DNA from: DATAFF01 sp044870245
GTDB taxonomy: Bacteria > Pseudomonadota > Alphaproteobacteria > Rhizobiales > Aestuariivirgaceae
Direction of reading: 5' to 3'
Length of the DNA: 58,187 nt
NCBI GenBank assembly: GCA_044870245.1
Contig: JBIOYR010000030.1
Location: 1 to 58,187 of the forward strand
Shown here: in pieces, positions 1 to 8,615 of the stretch
Numbering within the stretch: position 1 is the stretch's first letter
How the letters are laid out: every line of letters begins with the position of its first letter
The notes under the pieces: generated by a model
Database searches by the model: none
Told to the model about the DNA's origin: nothing
Seen by the model: only the letters and a program-made list of their open reading frames with translations
Made by a program: the position numbers and the translations under genes

Positions 1-1
1 G

Positions 2-1285
2 CACCTCATTCGCTATGGCATGCCATTCGTTCCGCGACTCATTGCAAGAGCACGCGGCACGTTGCTATGGGACACGAATGGTCGGGAGTTGCTCGATTTC
101 ACCTCGGGCCAGATGTGCGCCACGCTCGGCCACAATCATCCGCGCATTCTGGAAGCCATCGCCGAGGCTTGTCAGGGCGCGTTGCACTTGTTCAGCGGCA
201 TGCTCAGCCCGCCCGTCGTCGAGCTGTCTCGTCGTCTCACTGCGTTACTTCCGCCATCCCTTTCCAAGGCCATGTTCCTCAGCACCGGAGCCGAGGCCAA
301 TGAAGCGGCTATCAAGATGGCGAAGCTTCACACCGGGAGGTTCGAGGTCGTCGGTCTGACGGGGGCCTGGCATGGTATGACCTCTGGCGCGCAATCCGTA
401 AACTATGTAGCCGGCCGCAAAGGCTATGGCCCGATGATGCCCGGATCGCTGGTGCTGCCGGTGCCGAACCCCTATCGTTGTCCGATCAAGCATTGTCGCG
501 AAGCCTGCGATGGCACCTGCCTGGAGGTTGGGTTCGAGCTCGTCGATGCACAGTCGACCGGCGCGCTTGCAGCAGTCATTGCCGAGCCGGTGGAAAGTTC
601 CGGCGGGATTATCGTGCCGCCTGAGGGCTATTGGCAGAAAGTCAAGCAGCACTGCGACAGGCGCGGCATGCTGCTCATTTTCGATGAGGCGCAGACCGCC
701 TTCGGCAGACTCGGCACCGATTTCGCTTTCCAGCACTTCGGCGTCGAACCTGACTTGCTGGCTCTGTCGAAAACCTTAGGGGGAGGATTGCCGCTCGCGG
801 CCGTCGTAAGCTCGGCGGCCATCGAGGCGGATTGCCACGACAAGGGCTTCCTCCATGCAACTTCGCACGTCTCCGATCCTTTGCCAGCGCATGTGGGCCT
901 TGCTGTCCTCGAAACAATCGCTCAGGAAAACCTGAAGGACCGTGCCCTTGTCATGGGTGATCGGCTCGCAGCCGGTCTGCGCTATCTCAAGGACCGGCAC
1001 GAGATTATCGGCGACGTGCGCGGCTTCGGTCTGCTGCAAGGGGTGGAGTTGGTGAAGGATCGTGAGAAACGCACACCCGACGCGGCAAGCGGGCGTGCCA
1101 TCACCGAGAGATGCATGGAGCTCGGCCTGTCCATGAACATTGTCTCGATTGGCGCAATGGCCGCGATCTGGCGGATCGCCCCGCCGCTGACCGTCAGTCC
1201 GCAGGAGATCGATCGCGGCGTCGCGATCATCGACGAGGCGATCGACGATGTTCTGGCGGGAGGCAAGTCCAAGCCAGCCGGGTAG
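2..1285 (+). CDS. Class III aminotransferase, 2,2-dialkylglycine decarboxylase-like (5' end outside window)
   Basis: PLP enzyme of aminotransferase class III. The reading frame is open to the window edge: the codons before the ATG at 20 read HLIRYG, which matches the start region of dialkylglycine decarboxylases, so the true start lies upstream. Numbering from that ATG, the PLP lysine is K251 in LSKTLGGG and the cofactor-ring aspartate is D222 in FDEAQT; THVSDPLPA and the RIAPPLTVS tail are also typical of this subfamily. Residues 154-167 carry four cysteines (C154, C159, C163, C167) in an insertion. Dialkylglycine decarboxylase couples oxidative decarboxylation of a substituted amino acid to transamination of pyruvate. 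The substrate here is not determinable; omega-aminotransferase activity is an alternative. It converges on the binding-protein gene at 1317. Confidence 0.88.
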   Translation, partial: HLIRYGMPFVPRLIARARGTLLWDTNGRELLDFTSGQMCATLGHNHPRILEAIAEACQGALHLFSGMLSPPVVELSRRLTALLPPSLSKAMFLSTGAEANEAAIKMAKLHTGRFEVVGLTGAWHGMTSGAQSVNYVAGRKGYGPMMPGSLVLPVPNPYRCPIKHCREACDGTCLEVGFELVDAQSTGALAAVIAEPVESSGGIIVPPEGYWQKVKQHCDRRGMLLIFDEAQTAFGRLGTDFAFQHFGVEPDLLALSKTLGGGLPLAAVVSSAAIEADCHDKGFLHATSHVSDPLPAHVGLAVLETIAQENLKDRALVMGDRLAAGLRYLKDRHEIIGDVRGFGLLQGVELVKDREKRTPDAASGRAITERCMELGLSMNIVSIGAMAAIWRIAPPLTVSPQEIDRGVAIIDEAIDDVLAGGKSKPAG

Positions 1286-1316
1286 TTTGCTCTGCCGCGT
1301 CTCGGCCGTGACCCTT

Positions 1317-2102
1317 TCAGAGCTGGCTCTTGATCGGCTCCTTGGGCGCCGGGCTGTAGCCGACGAGGTCGGTGGTCAGCTTGGCGTAGGTTCCATCGGC
1401 GATCATATCGGCGAGGGCCTTGTTCACCGCCTTGACGAGGTTGGTCTTGTCTTTCTTGAAGGGAAAACCCTTTTGGATGTGACTGACATAGTCGTCAGTC
1501 ATTGTCAGCGGCATCCTGGCGTTCTTGATCGCATAGGCGGCCGCGATCGAGTCGGTAATGACGGCATCGATATTGCCGTTCGCCAGATCCTGCAGGGCAT
1601 CAGCCTCGGCCTTGTAGCTCTTCACATTGGCGCCTTTGTCGGTCGCGATCTTGCTCCAGGTCGAAGAGACCAATGCTCCGACAGTCTTTCCCTTCAGATC
1701 GTCGGCCGATTTGATCGAAGAAGTCTGGGGGGTCACGATCCGCCCGCCCGATTCGAGCCATCCATCAGCAAACAGCACCTGCTTTTGACGTTCAGGCGTT
1801 ATATCCATGGCCGCGCTGATCACGTCATACTGATCGGCCATCAGGCCGACAAGCAGGCTGTCCCACTTGATGAGAACAGGCGTGTATTCGAGACCAAGCC
1901 GCCTCGCCACTTCCTTCATCACCCTGATCTCGAGCCCATCGAGCTGCCCGTCCGGAGACCGCATGCTGAATGGCGGGTAGGTCCCTTCGGTCGCGACCTG
2001 GAGCTTGCCCGGCTGTAGAAGCTCCAGATCGGCAGCCGGCAACGGCGCCGAAAACGACAGGAAGGCAAGAACCGCTATCGTCGTGAACCAGCTCGATCTC
2101 AT
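1317..2102 (-). CDS. Polar amino acid ABC transporter, periplasmic substrate-binding protein
   Basis: SBP of the bacterial extracellular solute-binding family 3, 261 aa. The ATG at 2102 was chosen over an upstream in-frame codon at 2174 because a GGAGGA ribosome site sits just before it and it begins a clean signal peptide (MRSSWF followed by a hydrophobic stretch ending in PLPAA). The mature part opens with LQVATEGTYPPFS and then LEIRVMKEVARRLG, the usual first lobe of this family. It is the last gene of a minus-strand run (DUF1989, ATPase, permease, ureohydrolase, SBP), so it probably feeds the same catabolic pathway. The ligand is probably an amino acid or a guanidino or ureido derivative (inference). 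Confidence 0.9.
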   Translation of the reverse strand: MRSSWFTTIAVLAFLSFSAPLPAADLELLQPGKLQVATEGTYPPFSMRSPDGQLDGLEIRVMKEVARRLGLEYTPVLIKWDSLLVGLMADQYDVISAAMDITPERQKQVLFADGWLESGGRIVTPQTSSIKSADDLKGKTVGALVSSTWSKIATDKGANVKSYKAEADALQDLANGNIDAVITDSIAAAYAIKNARMPLTMTDDYVSHIQKGFPFKKDKTNLVKAVNKALADMIADGTYAKLTTDLVGYSPAPKEPIKSQL

Positions 2103-2179
2103 CTTCGATCCTCCGCAGCTGCCTCTGTTGTCGATCGCGGGCGGCGCGAGGCAGTCCGCACGCCCGCCGATCATCCGGA

Positions 2180-3127
2180 CTACTGCCTGCCCGATGCCGC
2201 CAGTGCCAGAAGCTCTGCCATGACCGTTGCAGCAAGCAGGGCCGTCGTCTGACCCGGATCATCATAGAGTGGATTCATTTCGACGACATCGCAACCGACG
2301 AGCCGGATGTCATGGAGGCGCCGCAGCAGCAACAACGCCTCTCGTGCGGTCGGACCGCCGGACTCCGGCGTCTGCACGCCCGGCGCGCTTCCAGGATCGA
2401 CGAAATCCATGTCGAAAGTGATGAAGCACGGACGCCCGGCAGTACGCGCCGCAATGTGGTCGGCAACCGCCTCAAATCCCATCTCGAACATCGCGTCGCA
2501 TGTGAGGACATCATAGCCAAGCGCTACAGATTGACTGATGTCGGTGACCTGAAAGAGCGATCCCCGCATCCCGATCTGGATCGAGTGAAGTGGCGCGACC
2601 AGATCCTCCTCGACCGCTCGGCGAAAGGGGGTGCCGGCGCTGTAGCGTTTGTCTGCGAAGTAGCTGTCCCAGGTATCGGTGTGCGAATCGAACTGGATGA
2701 GGGCAACCGGTCCAAAACGTGAAGCAACGGCGCGGAGCTCCGCAAGGGTCACCGAGTGATCTCCACCGATACCGAACGGTATCACATTGGCATCGATCAG
2801 GGTGCGAACCGATTTTTCCAGTGCTTCGAGAGACTCCTCCTCATAGCCGGGAACGACGGCGGCATCACCGACATCGGCAATCGCCAATCGCTCGAAGATA
2901 TTGATGTTGCCGCGATAGGGATTGATCGGCCTCAGCATCGCCGAGATTCCCCTTATGGCATTCGGCGCGAAGCGCGCGCCGGTGCGATACGGACCGCCGG
3001 AATCGGAAGGCAAACCGATGATGGCCGCGTCGAGACCGGCGAGGCTGGTGGCCAGCGGCAGGCGCATGAAACTGGGCACGCCGCAGAACCGCGGAATGCG
3101 CAAGGAATCGATCGGCAGGACCGTCAT
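2180..3127 (-). CDS. Ureohydrolase (agmatinase/guanidino-acid hydrolase family)
   Basis: Binuclear-metal amidinohydrolase, 315 aa, the normal family length. All six metal ligands are visible: H124 in GGDHS, D147, H149 and D151 in DSHTDT, D239 and D241 in DMDFVDP. The N-terminal FCGVPSFMRLP is like agmatinases and guanidino-propionate or -butyrate hydrolases. The family hydrolyses a guanidino group to an amine plus urea; some members act on free guanidine with nickel. It lies between the importer's permease and binding-protein genes, so its substrate is probably what the importer brings in (inference). The first DSHTD position is Ser where many members have Ala, a tolerated variation. The exact substrate cannot be read from sequence. 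Confidence 0.9.
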   Translation of the reverse strand: MTVLPIDSLRIPRFCGVPSFMRLPLATSLAGLDAAIIGLPSDSGGPYRTGARFAPNAIRGISAMLRPINPYRGNINIFERLAIADVGDAAVVPGYEEESLEALEKSVRTLIDANVIPFGIGGDHSVTLAELRAVASRFGPVALIQFDSHTDTWDSYFADKRYSAGTPFRRAVEEDLVAPLHSIQIGMRGSLFQVTDISQSVALGYDVLTCDAMFEMGFEAVADHIAARTAGRPCFITFDMDFVDPGSAPGVQTPESGGPTAREALLLLRRLHDIRLVGCDVVEMNPLYDDPGQTTALLAATVMAELLALAASGRQ

Positions 3128-3148
3128 GGCACGTCCTCGCTTTGTTCG

Positions 3149-3802
3149 TCAGCTCATAGCTGCATAGCGGCGCTCCAGCCAGCCCGAGAACTGGGTCAGG
3201 ATCGTCGTCAACAGAAGATAGATGAACGCCACCGCGATATAAAACTCGAATGGACGAAAGGTCGTGGCGATGATGGTTTGCGCGAACAGGGTGAGCTCGA
3301 CAACGGTGATCGTCGAGAGAAGCGACGTGTTCTTCAAGGCGGTAATCGCCTCGTTGGTGATCGGTGGCACGATGATCCTGAGCACCTGCGGCAGGATTAT
3401 CCGCCGCATCGTATCGAATCGGCCTATGCCGAGAGCAAGCGACGATTCCGTCTGGCCTTTGGGTATTGCCGAGAGCCCTGCGCGAATGATCTCCGCGACA
3501 TAGGCTCCGCTGTTGACACCAAGCGCAATAACGCCGGCCAGGAACGGCGAAAGCTTCAATCCGAGCTGCGGCAACCCGAAATAGACGATGAAGACCTGGA
3601 TCAGCGTCGGCGTTCCGCGAATGAACCAGACGTAGAAATCACTGATTGCCCGTATCGTCCTGATCTTTGAAATTTTGCCGAGCGCCGCTGCAAGGCCGCA
3701 TGCCCAGCTGACCACAATGATGAACAGCGTCAGCACAAGCACCAATTGCGTCGCTGTCCAGAACCCCGGACCGTAGACGACGACCTCCGACCACCATTCC
3801 AT
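3149..3802 (-). CDS. Polar amino acid ABC transporter permease (HisM/GlnP family)
   Basis: Inner-membrane permease, 217 aa. About five hydrophobic segments surround the family's cytoplasmic coupling loop (EIIRAGLSAIPKGQTE, about residues 105-120), and the early FIRGTPTLIQ motif is diagnostic of polar amino acid permeases. The ATG at 3802 overlaps the ATPase stop codon in a TGATG arrangement, so the two genes are translationally coupled. Only one permease gene is present, so it probably works as a homodimer with the ATPase at 3802-4665 and the binding protein at 1317-2102. Confidence 0.93.
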   Translation of the reverse strand: MEWWSEVVVYGPGFWTATQLVLVLTLFIIVVSWACGLAAALGKISKIRTIRAISDFYVWFIRGTPTLIQVFIVYFGLPQLGLKLSPFLAGVIALGVNSGAYVAEIIRAGLSAIPKGQTESSLALGIGRFDTMRRIILPQVLRIIVPPITNEAITALKNTSLLSTITVVELTLFAQTIIATTFRPFEFYIAVAFIYLLLTTILTQFSGWLERRYAAMS

Positions 3803-4665
3803 CAGCTGCTTCCATTCTCGATCAATTGGCCCTCGGCATTGACAGATTTCGCGATGTTCTCATGCAGAATTCGCTTGAGGAACTGGCGCAGCCGCTCGCT
3901 TTTCGGCTCACGCAGGACCTGGTCGGGACTGCCGTCCTCGGCGATCAGACCGCGGTCGAAGAAGATCGTGCGCGAGCTGACATCGCGGGCAAATGCGATC
4001 TCATGCGTCACAAGCAACATCGTCATCCCATCGGCCGCAAGCTTGGCCATCAGTGCCAGGACCTCGCCGACCAGCTCCGGATCGAGGGCCGATGTCACCT
4101 CGTCGAAAAGCATCACCTTCGGTCGCATTGCCAGAGCCCGAACAATGGCAACTCTTTGTTGCTGACCCCCCGAGAGCTTGCCCGGATAGACATTGCGCTT
4201 CTCGATCAAGCCAATCTTCTCGAGCAGGTCCTCGGCCTCGAGGATGCTGTCGCGCCGCGACAGGCGACGCACCCGCATGGGCGCCTCGATGACATTTTCG
4301 AGGACGGTCATGTGAGGCCACAGATTATAGCTCTGAAACACCATGCCGATCTTGGCCCGCACCGCAGACAAGGTCGCAGGCGACGGCCCCGCGGCACCGG
4401 GGTGGAAGCGGAAGTGAAACGTTTCGAATTCCAACGCGCCGCGGTCGGGCATTTCCATCATGTTGATGCAGCGCAGAAAGGTGCTCTTTCCCGATCCGCT
4501 GGCGCCGATGATCGACACCACTTCGCTTGGCATTACATCGAGCGAGATACCTCTCAGCACCTCGAGCGAGCCGAAGGTCTTGTGGAGATCGCTAATGCGC
4601 AATACCGGGCCAGCCCCGCTCGTGGCGACCTCCTGCACACGGCTCTGTGCACGATCAGCAGCCAC
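3802..4665 (-). CDS. Polar amino acid ABC transporter ATP-binding protein
   Basis: Single nucleotide-binding domain of 287 aa with Walker A GASGSGKST, signature LSGGQQQRV, Walker B VMLFDEVTSALD and H-loop LVTHE. It powers the neighbouring permease. The longest start is a GTG at 4665 with no strong ribosome site; it overlaps the end of the DUF1989 gene by 11 bases, which suggests coupling. Roughly 25 residues precede the first conserved strand, longer than typical GlnQ proteins, so a start slightly downstream is possible. An insertion near residues 85-105 (PGAAGPSPATLSAV) separates Walker A from the Q-loop more than usual, as seen in HisP-like members. Confidence 0.93.
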   Translation of the reverse strand: MAADRAQSRVQEVATSGAGPVLRISDLHKTFGSLEVLRGISLDVMPSEVVSIIGASGSGKSTFLRCINMMEMPDRGALEFETFHFRFHPGAAGPSPATLSAVRAKIGMVFQSYNLWPHMTVLENVIEAPMRVRRLSRRDSILEAEDLLEKIGLIEKRNVYPGKLSGGQQQRVAIVRALAMRPKVMLFDEVTSALDPELVGEVLALMAKLAADGMTMLLVTHEIAFARDVSSRTIFFDRGLIAEDGSPDQVLREPKSERLRQFLKRILHENIAKSVNAEGQLIENGSS

Positions 4666-5260
4666 TTGGAGACGTCACCTCGATCAGGACGTCGCAAGGA
4701 GTCCGACCGACGCCGTTGATTGGCGTTAGATCCTGCGGGCAGGCCGACAGCACGAGCAGAAGATCGCATTGCGCAGTCAAGACCACATGGTCGCCCGGCC
4801 GGGCAGACGGTGGTTCGCGGGTCACGCGACCATCATCGGCAACAGGCACATTCATGAAAAGGTTGAGCGATGCCGGTGTGAAGGGAAGAGCGATGCCAAA
4901 CTCGCTCAGCGCCTCGTGGAGATTGTCGGAGCAACTGCGATGATAGCCGCTGCATCCCAGTTCCCGGTAGACCGGGCCGTTGCAAGGGCACAGCAAGGTG
5001 TCATGCCGCCCGGGCGAGCTGTCCTCGGCGATCAGCAGCATCGGCTCGCGGCGATCGCTGACGATCATGGTTCCACGATTGGCAAAGATGTTGCTGTTGA
5101 CGGACCGGGTGTGGTCCATTGAGGAATATTGCCTCGGCTCGGTCAGAGTAAAGGCCCAGGTGTCCACCACCTGCGATCCATGGGTGTTGATCACTTTCAC
5201 GGACGCGCCCCGCTCGACGCTCAACGCCTTGCCGTGCCGGGCCCACAGGACAAACTGCAA
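4655..5260 (-). CDS. DUF1989 (urea carboxylase-associated family) protein
   Basis: 201 aa protein of the DUF1989 family, recognised by the early VINTHGSQVVDTWAF, the central CPCNGPVYRELG and CSGYHRSCSDNL, and LNLFMNVPV. Family members include the subunits of carboxyguanidine deiminase, which acts with guanidine carboxylase; others occur beside urea carboxylase. Neither carboxylase is present here. The start is a TTG at 5260 with GAAGGA nine bases upstream; no in-frame ATG is available. It heads the minus-strand importer/ureohydrolase run. Its conserved Cys and His residues suggest an amidine/ureido hydrolase or deiminase role (inference). Confidence 0.82.
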   Translation of the reverse strand: MQFVLWARHGKALSVERGASVKVINTHGSQVVDTWAFTLTEPRQYSSMDHTRSVNSNIFANRGTMIVSDRREPMLLIAEDSSPGRHDTLLCPCNGPVYRELGCSGYHRSCSDNLHEALSEFGIALPFTPASLNLFMNVPVADDGRVTREPPSARPGDHVVLTAQCDLLLVLSACPQDLTPINGVGRTPCDVLIEVTSPSGC

Positions 5261-5375
5261 CGATTGGATCCTTCGGCATCTTCACCAACAGCTGGTGAAT
5301 GAGCGTTTACGAATTCATCAAATTCTTCCAATGTGGCCGAACAAAATGCAAGGGAAATAACAACCGGCGCTGTCC

Positions 5376-6356
5376 ATGCTCGAATGTCTGATTGTCCAGC
5401 CGATTCACCGGATCGGGCACGACCTCCTGCGCCAGGCCGAGATCCTTCCGCGCATGGCGCGGTCTGCCGACATGTCCGACGTCGCTGCGGAAATAGCGGA
5501 GGCGACCGCGGTCGCAACCCGCAATGCCGGCCTTTCCACTGAGGCGATTCTGGCAGCCCGGAATTTGAAGGTCATCGCCGTTCAGGGCATCGGGGTCGAT
5601 CCCGTCGATGTGAGCATGGCAACGCGGCGCGGAATCCTGGTCATCAACACCCCATTTGCCAATGTCCAATCGGTGGCCGAACATGCCATTGGCCTGCTTC
5701 TGGCCCTGACCAAAACGATTCCCGCCGCCGACCGGGCCGTGCGACGGAACGATAGGAAATATCGCTATCGCGCCCCGCTCGTCGAGCTTGCCGGAAAGGT
5801 CTTCGGCGTGATCGGGTTCGGGCGCACCGGCCAGGCGACGGCAGTTCTCGCCCGTCAGATCGGAATGCGCGTCGTCGCATTCTCGCCGAGTCGCAGCTCC
5901 GCCGTTTTCGAACAGCTCGGGGCCACGCGGGTATCGCTTGAGGAACTTCTGTCGCAGAGCGATTTCGTCTCGCTTCATCTGCCAGCGACCCCGGCCACCG
6001 AACGCCTGATCGGGAAGCAGCAGATCGGCCAGATGAAGGTTGGAGCCTTTCTCGTCAACACGGGGCGCGCCTCGACGATCGACGAAGCGGCTTTGATAGA
6101 AGGCTTGTCGAGTGGCCGGATCGCCGGCGCAGGCCTGGACGTTTATTCCGAGGCGAGCATCCAGGACGGCCATCCGCTGACCACGCTGGAAAACGTCATT
6201 TTGACCCCGCATATTGCCGGCTCGACGGTGGAAGCCATGGAACGAGCTGCCCGCAGCCTGGCGGCTGGCATCATCGAGGTGGTGCATGACCGGAAGCCGG
6301 ATCACCTTGTCAATCCGCAGGCTTGGCAGAATCGCTGGTGGATCCGTTCGGCGTGA
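5376..6356 (+). CDS. D-isomer-specific 2-hydroxyacid dehydrogenase
   Basis: NAD(P)-dependent 2-hydroxyacid dehydrogenase, 326 aa, phosphoglycerate dehydrogenase-like. The Rossmann loop GFGRTG is at 147-152, and the catalytic triad is visible as R231 (NTGRAS), E259 (DVYSEAS) and H279 (LTPHIAGST). There is no C-terminal ACT domain, so it is not a serine-regulated SerA; it more likely reduces or oxidises a 2-oxo acid product of the surrounding pathway (inference). It is divergent from the DUF1989 gene across 115 bases and is followed almost without gap by the M20 hydrolase, so the two probably form an operon. Confidence 0.88.
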   Translation: MLECLIVQPIHRIGHDLLRQAEILPRMARSADMSDVAAEIAEATAVATRNAGLSTEAILAARNLKVIAVQGIGVDPVDVSMATRRGILVINTPFANVQSVAEHAIGLLLALTKTIPAADRAVRRNDRKYRYRAPLVELAGKVFGVIGFGRTGQATAVLARQIGMRVVAFSPSRSSAVFEQLGATRVSLEELLSQSDFVSLHLPATPATERLIGKQQIGQMKVGAFLVNTGRASTIDEAALIEGLSSGRIAGAGLDVYSEASIQDGHPLTTLENVILTPHIAGSTVEAMERAARSLAAGIIEVVHDRKPDHLVNPQAWQNRWWIRSA

Positions 6357-6358
6357 CC

Positions 6359-7627
6359 ATGACACTGCTCCCCGAACCCGATCTCGAGCTTGCCGCCACG
6401 CTGTTTGCAAAGCTCGAGCAGATGAGCCTCGACCCTCCGGGGGTGACCCGGGATGCCTATGGCAGCGGTGAGGAGCGCGCCCATGCGCTGATCCGGGAAA
6501 CAGGGAGAGACCTGGGGCTCGAAGTCGACGCGGATCCAGCCGGCAACACATTCGTGACTTTGCCGGCAGCGCAGGGCCGCCTCCCAGGCTGGATCGTGGG
6601 CTCACACCTCGATTCAGTTGTCCACGGAGGGAATTTCGACGGCGCCGCCGGTGTGGTGGCTGCCATGTCCGTCATCGCCGGTTTCCTCGATCATCGTGCT
6701 GTACCGCACCGGCCGATCACCTGCGCAGTGTTTCGGGCCGAAGAAAGCACCTGGTTTCCCGCATCCTATATCGGCAGCCGCGCCGCTCTTGGTCTCCTCG
6801 CTCCGGATATTCTGATGGTCAGCCGATCTGATTCGGGAAAGTCGCTCGCCCGACACATGGAGGAACTCGGTCTTCAGCCGGAACGCGTCGCCCGCGGCGA
6901 GACCTGGCTCAAGCGAGAAGCGATCCACGCCTATCTTGAAGTTCATATCGAGCAAGGACCTGTGCTGGATATGGCAAAGGTTCCGGTCGGGCTGGTGACC
7001 GCAATCGCGGGGAGCGTGCGCTATCGCGATGCAGTCTGCAGGGGACGGTACGACCACTCTGGTGCGGTGCCTCGGGATTTCCGTAGCGACGCCGTGCTGG
7101 CGGTTGCCGAACTCGCGTTTCGTCTCGATCGCTTCTGGGCAGATCTCGACCGATCCGGGGCGAATGCCACAATCACCATGGGTCAGATCGCGACCGATCC
7201 CGAGCATCATGCCTTCAGCAAGGTCGCTGGCGAAGTCTCCTTCTGTCTTGACATCAGAGCCGATCGCGATGCCCTCCTCGCGACCGTTCACCAACAGCTC
7301 CATGCTCTTATCGCTGAGATCGGCCGGTCGAGACGTGTTAACTTCGATCTCGGAGCACGGAGCGGAACGAATCCAGCGCCGATGGACGGAGAACTGGTCG
7401 CACGATTGCATTCTCTTGCGGCGCGCGAGGCTATTCCAACACTGGCGCTGCCGAGCGGGGCCGGCCATGATGCCGCGGTGTTTGCCGATGCTGGCATTCC
7501 TGCCGGAATGATATTCATCCGCAGCCACAACGGCAGCCACAATCCATTGGAGAGCATGGAATTCGACGATTTTCGCGAAGCGAGCCGACTCCTCGCGGCA
7601 CTGGTCAGCAAGGATGCCATCGATTAG
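6359..7627 (+). CDS. Zn-dependent M20-family hydrolase (N-carbamoyl amino acid hydrolase/allantoate amidohydrolase type)
   Basis: M20-family amidohydrolase of the HyuC/AllC/beta-ureidopropionase group, 422 aa from the ATG at 6359, two bases after the dehydrogenase stop; a TTG at 6323 would give 12 extra residues. Metal-site motifs are in order: H83 in GSHLDS, D94 in GNFDGAAG, the EES glutamates, VHIEQGP and the terminal HNGSHNPLE. Family members hydrolyse ureido (N-carbamoyl) or amidino C-N bonds, releasing CO2 and ammonia or urea. Next to a ureohydrolase and a DUF1989 protein this supports a pathway for ureido or guanidino compounds. The 3' end overlaps the convergent PxpA-like gene by four bases. 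Confidence 0.87.
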   Translation: MTLLPEPDLELAATLFAKLEQMSLDPPGVTRDAYGSGEERAHALIRETGRDLGLEVDADPAGNTFVTLPAAQGRLPGWIVGSHLDSVVHGGNFDGAAGVVAAMSVIAGFLDHRAVPHRPITCAVFRAEESTWFPASYIGSRAALGLLAPDILMVSRSDSGKSLARHMEELGLQPERVARGETWLKREAIHAYLEVHIEQGPVLDMAKVPVGLVTAIAGSVRYRDAVCRGRYDHSGAVPRDFRSDAVLAVAELAFRLDRFWADLDRSGANATITMGQIATDPEHHAFSKVAGEVSFCLDIRADRDALLATVHQQLHALIAEIGRSRRVNFDLGARSGTNPAPMDGELVARLHSLAAREAIPTLALPSGAGHDAAVFADAGIPAGMIFIRSHNGSHNPLESMEFDDFREASRLLAALVSKDAID

Positions 7628-8397
7628 AGCGTGATGACCTCGGACATCGGTCGGATCTTGAAGCCCTCCTCTTCCAGCCCGCGCCTCAACTCCCGTGCCA
7701 TCGCCACGGCGCCCGGCGTATCGCCATGGACGCAGACGGAATCGATCTTCGCTGGCAGTGTGGCACCCGATGCCGTGACCACCGCCCTTTCCTTCAACAT
7801 TTTGAGGACGCGGTCGCGCGCCAGGATCGGGTCGTGAATGACGGCTCCGTCTGTCTTGCGCGGAAGAAGATTCCCCGATTCCGCATAGGCCCGGTCGGCA
7901 TAGATTTCCCGAGCCATGGGCAGGCCGAGCCGATGACCGGCGCGCTCCGTCTCGAGTCCTGGCATCACGACGAAAATCAGCTTCGGATCGACAGCCTTGA
8001 TCGCTCTCGCGACAGCCGTGGCCAACTCTGGATCCTCCGCTGCCATATTGCCGAGGGAACCATGGGGCTTGACGTGCCGGACCCTGCATCCGAGGCTCTT
8101 TGCCAGCCCCTGCAGGGCGCCGATCTGGTAGATGATCTGCCATTCGATTTCCTCGAGACTGTCGCCGCGAATCTGGCGACGCCCAAACCCGAAGAGGTCG
8201 AAGAAGCCTGGATGTGCGCCAGGCTGGACCCTGTTGTTCTTGGCCAGCTCGAGCGTCTGGCGCATGACGCGAGGGTCTCCGCCATGAAATCCGCAGGCGA
8301 TGTTCGCGGAGCTGACGATGCTGAGCATTTGCCGATCATCACCGATCGTGTAGGCACCGAACCCCTCGCCCATGTCGCAGTTGAGATCGATCATCAT
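7624..8397 (-). CDS. pxpA: LamB/YcsF family protein, 5-oxoprolinase subunit A-like
   Basis: About 257 aa from the ATG at 8397; a second ATG follows directly, and the frame extends to 8424 without a better start. Motifs MIDLNCDMGE, ANIACGFHGGDP, GAHPGF and RAYAESGNL identify the LamB/YcsF family, whose characterised member PxpA forms 5-oxoprolinase with PxpB and PxpC. The usual VKPHGALYN motif reads VKPHGSLGN. No PxpB or PxpC gene lies in the window, so either partners are elsewhere or this member acts on another cyclic amide as part of the local catabolic cluster (inference). Confidence 0.85.
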   Translation of the reverse strand: MMIDLNCDMGEGFGAYTIGDDRQMLSIVSSANIACGFHGGDPRVMRQTLELAKNNRVQPGAHPGFFDLFGFGRRQIRGDSLEEIEWQIIYQIGALQGLAKSLGCRVRHVKPHGSLGNMAAEDPELATAVARAIKAVDPKLIFVVMPGLETERAGHRLGLPMAREIYADRAYAESGNLLPRKTDGAVIHDPILARDRVLKMLKERAVVTASGATLPAKIDSVCVHGDTPGAVAMARELRRGLEEEGFKIRPMSEVITL

Positions 8398-8615
8398 TGT
8401 TGGTGTTCTCGGTTGCCGATGCATCCCTGGCGGTCAATTCTGCCAAGCGAGCCTCGGGCGTGTCACGCTCATACCACCACTCCACGCCGCATGGTTGAAG
8501 TAATCTCAACATTTCATATCATGCGGACAGCTCTCGCTGCTTTCGAATGGCCCGTCTGTTTCGCATCGGGCTCGTGGAATGCGCGAGCCTCTGAAACAGA
8601 TGTGGATAGGATCTT

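Noticed and set aside
6614..8143. Minus-strand frame of about 500 codons antisense to the M20 hydrolase.
   Set aside because: Low-complexity Arg/Gly/Asp composition typical of antisense frames in GC-rich DNA, and the sense gene is certain.
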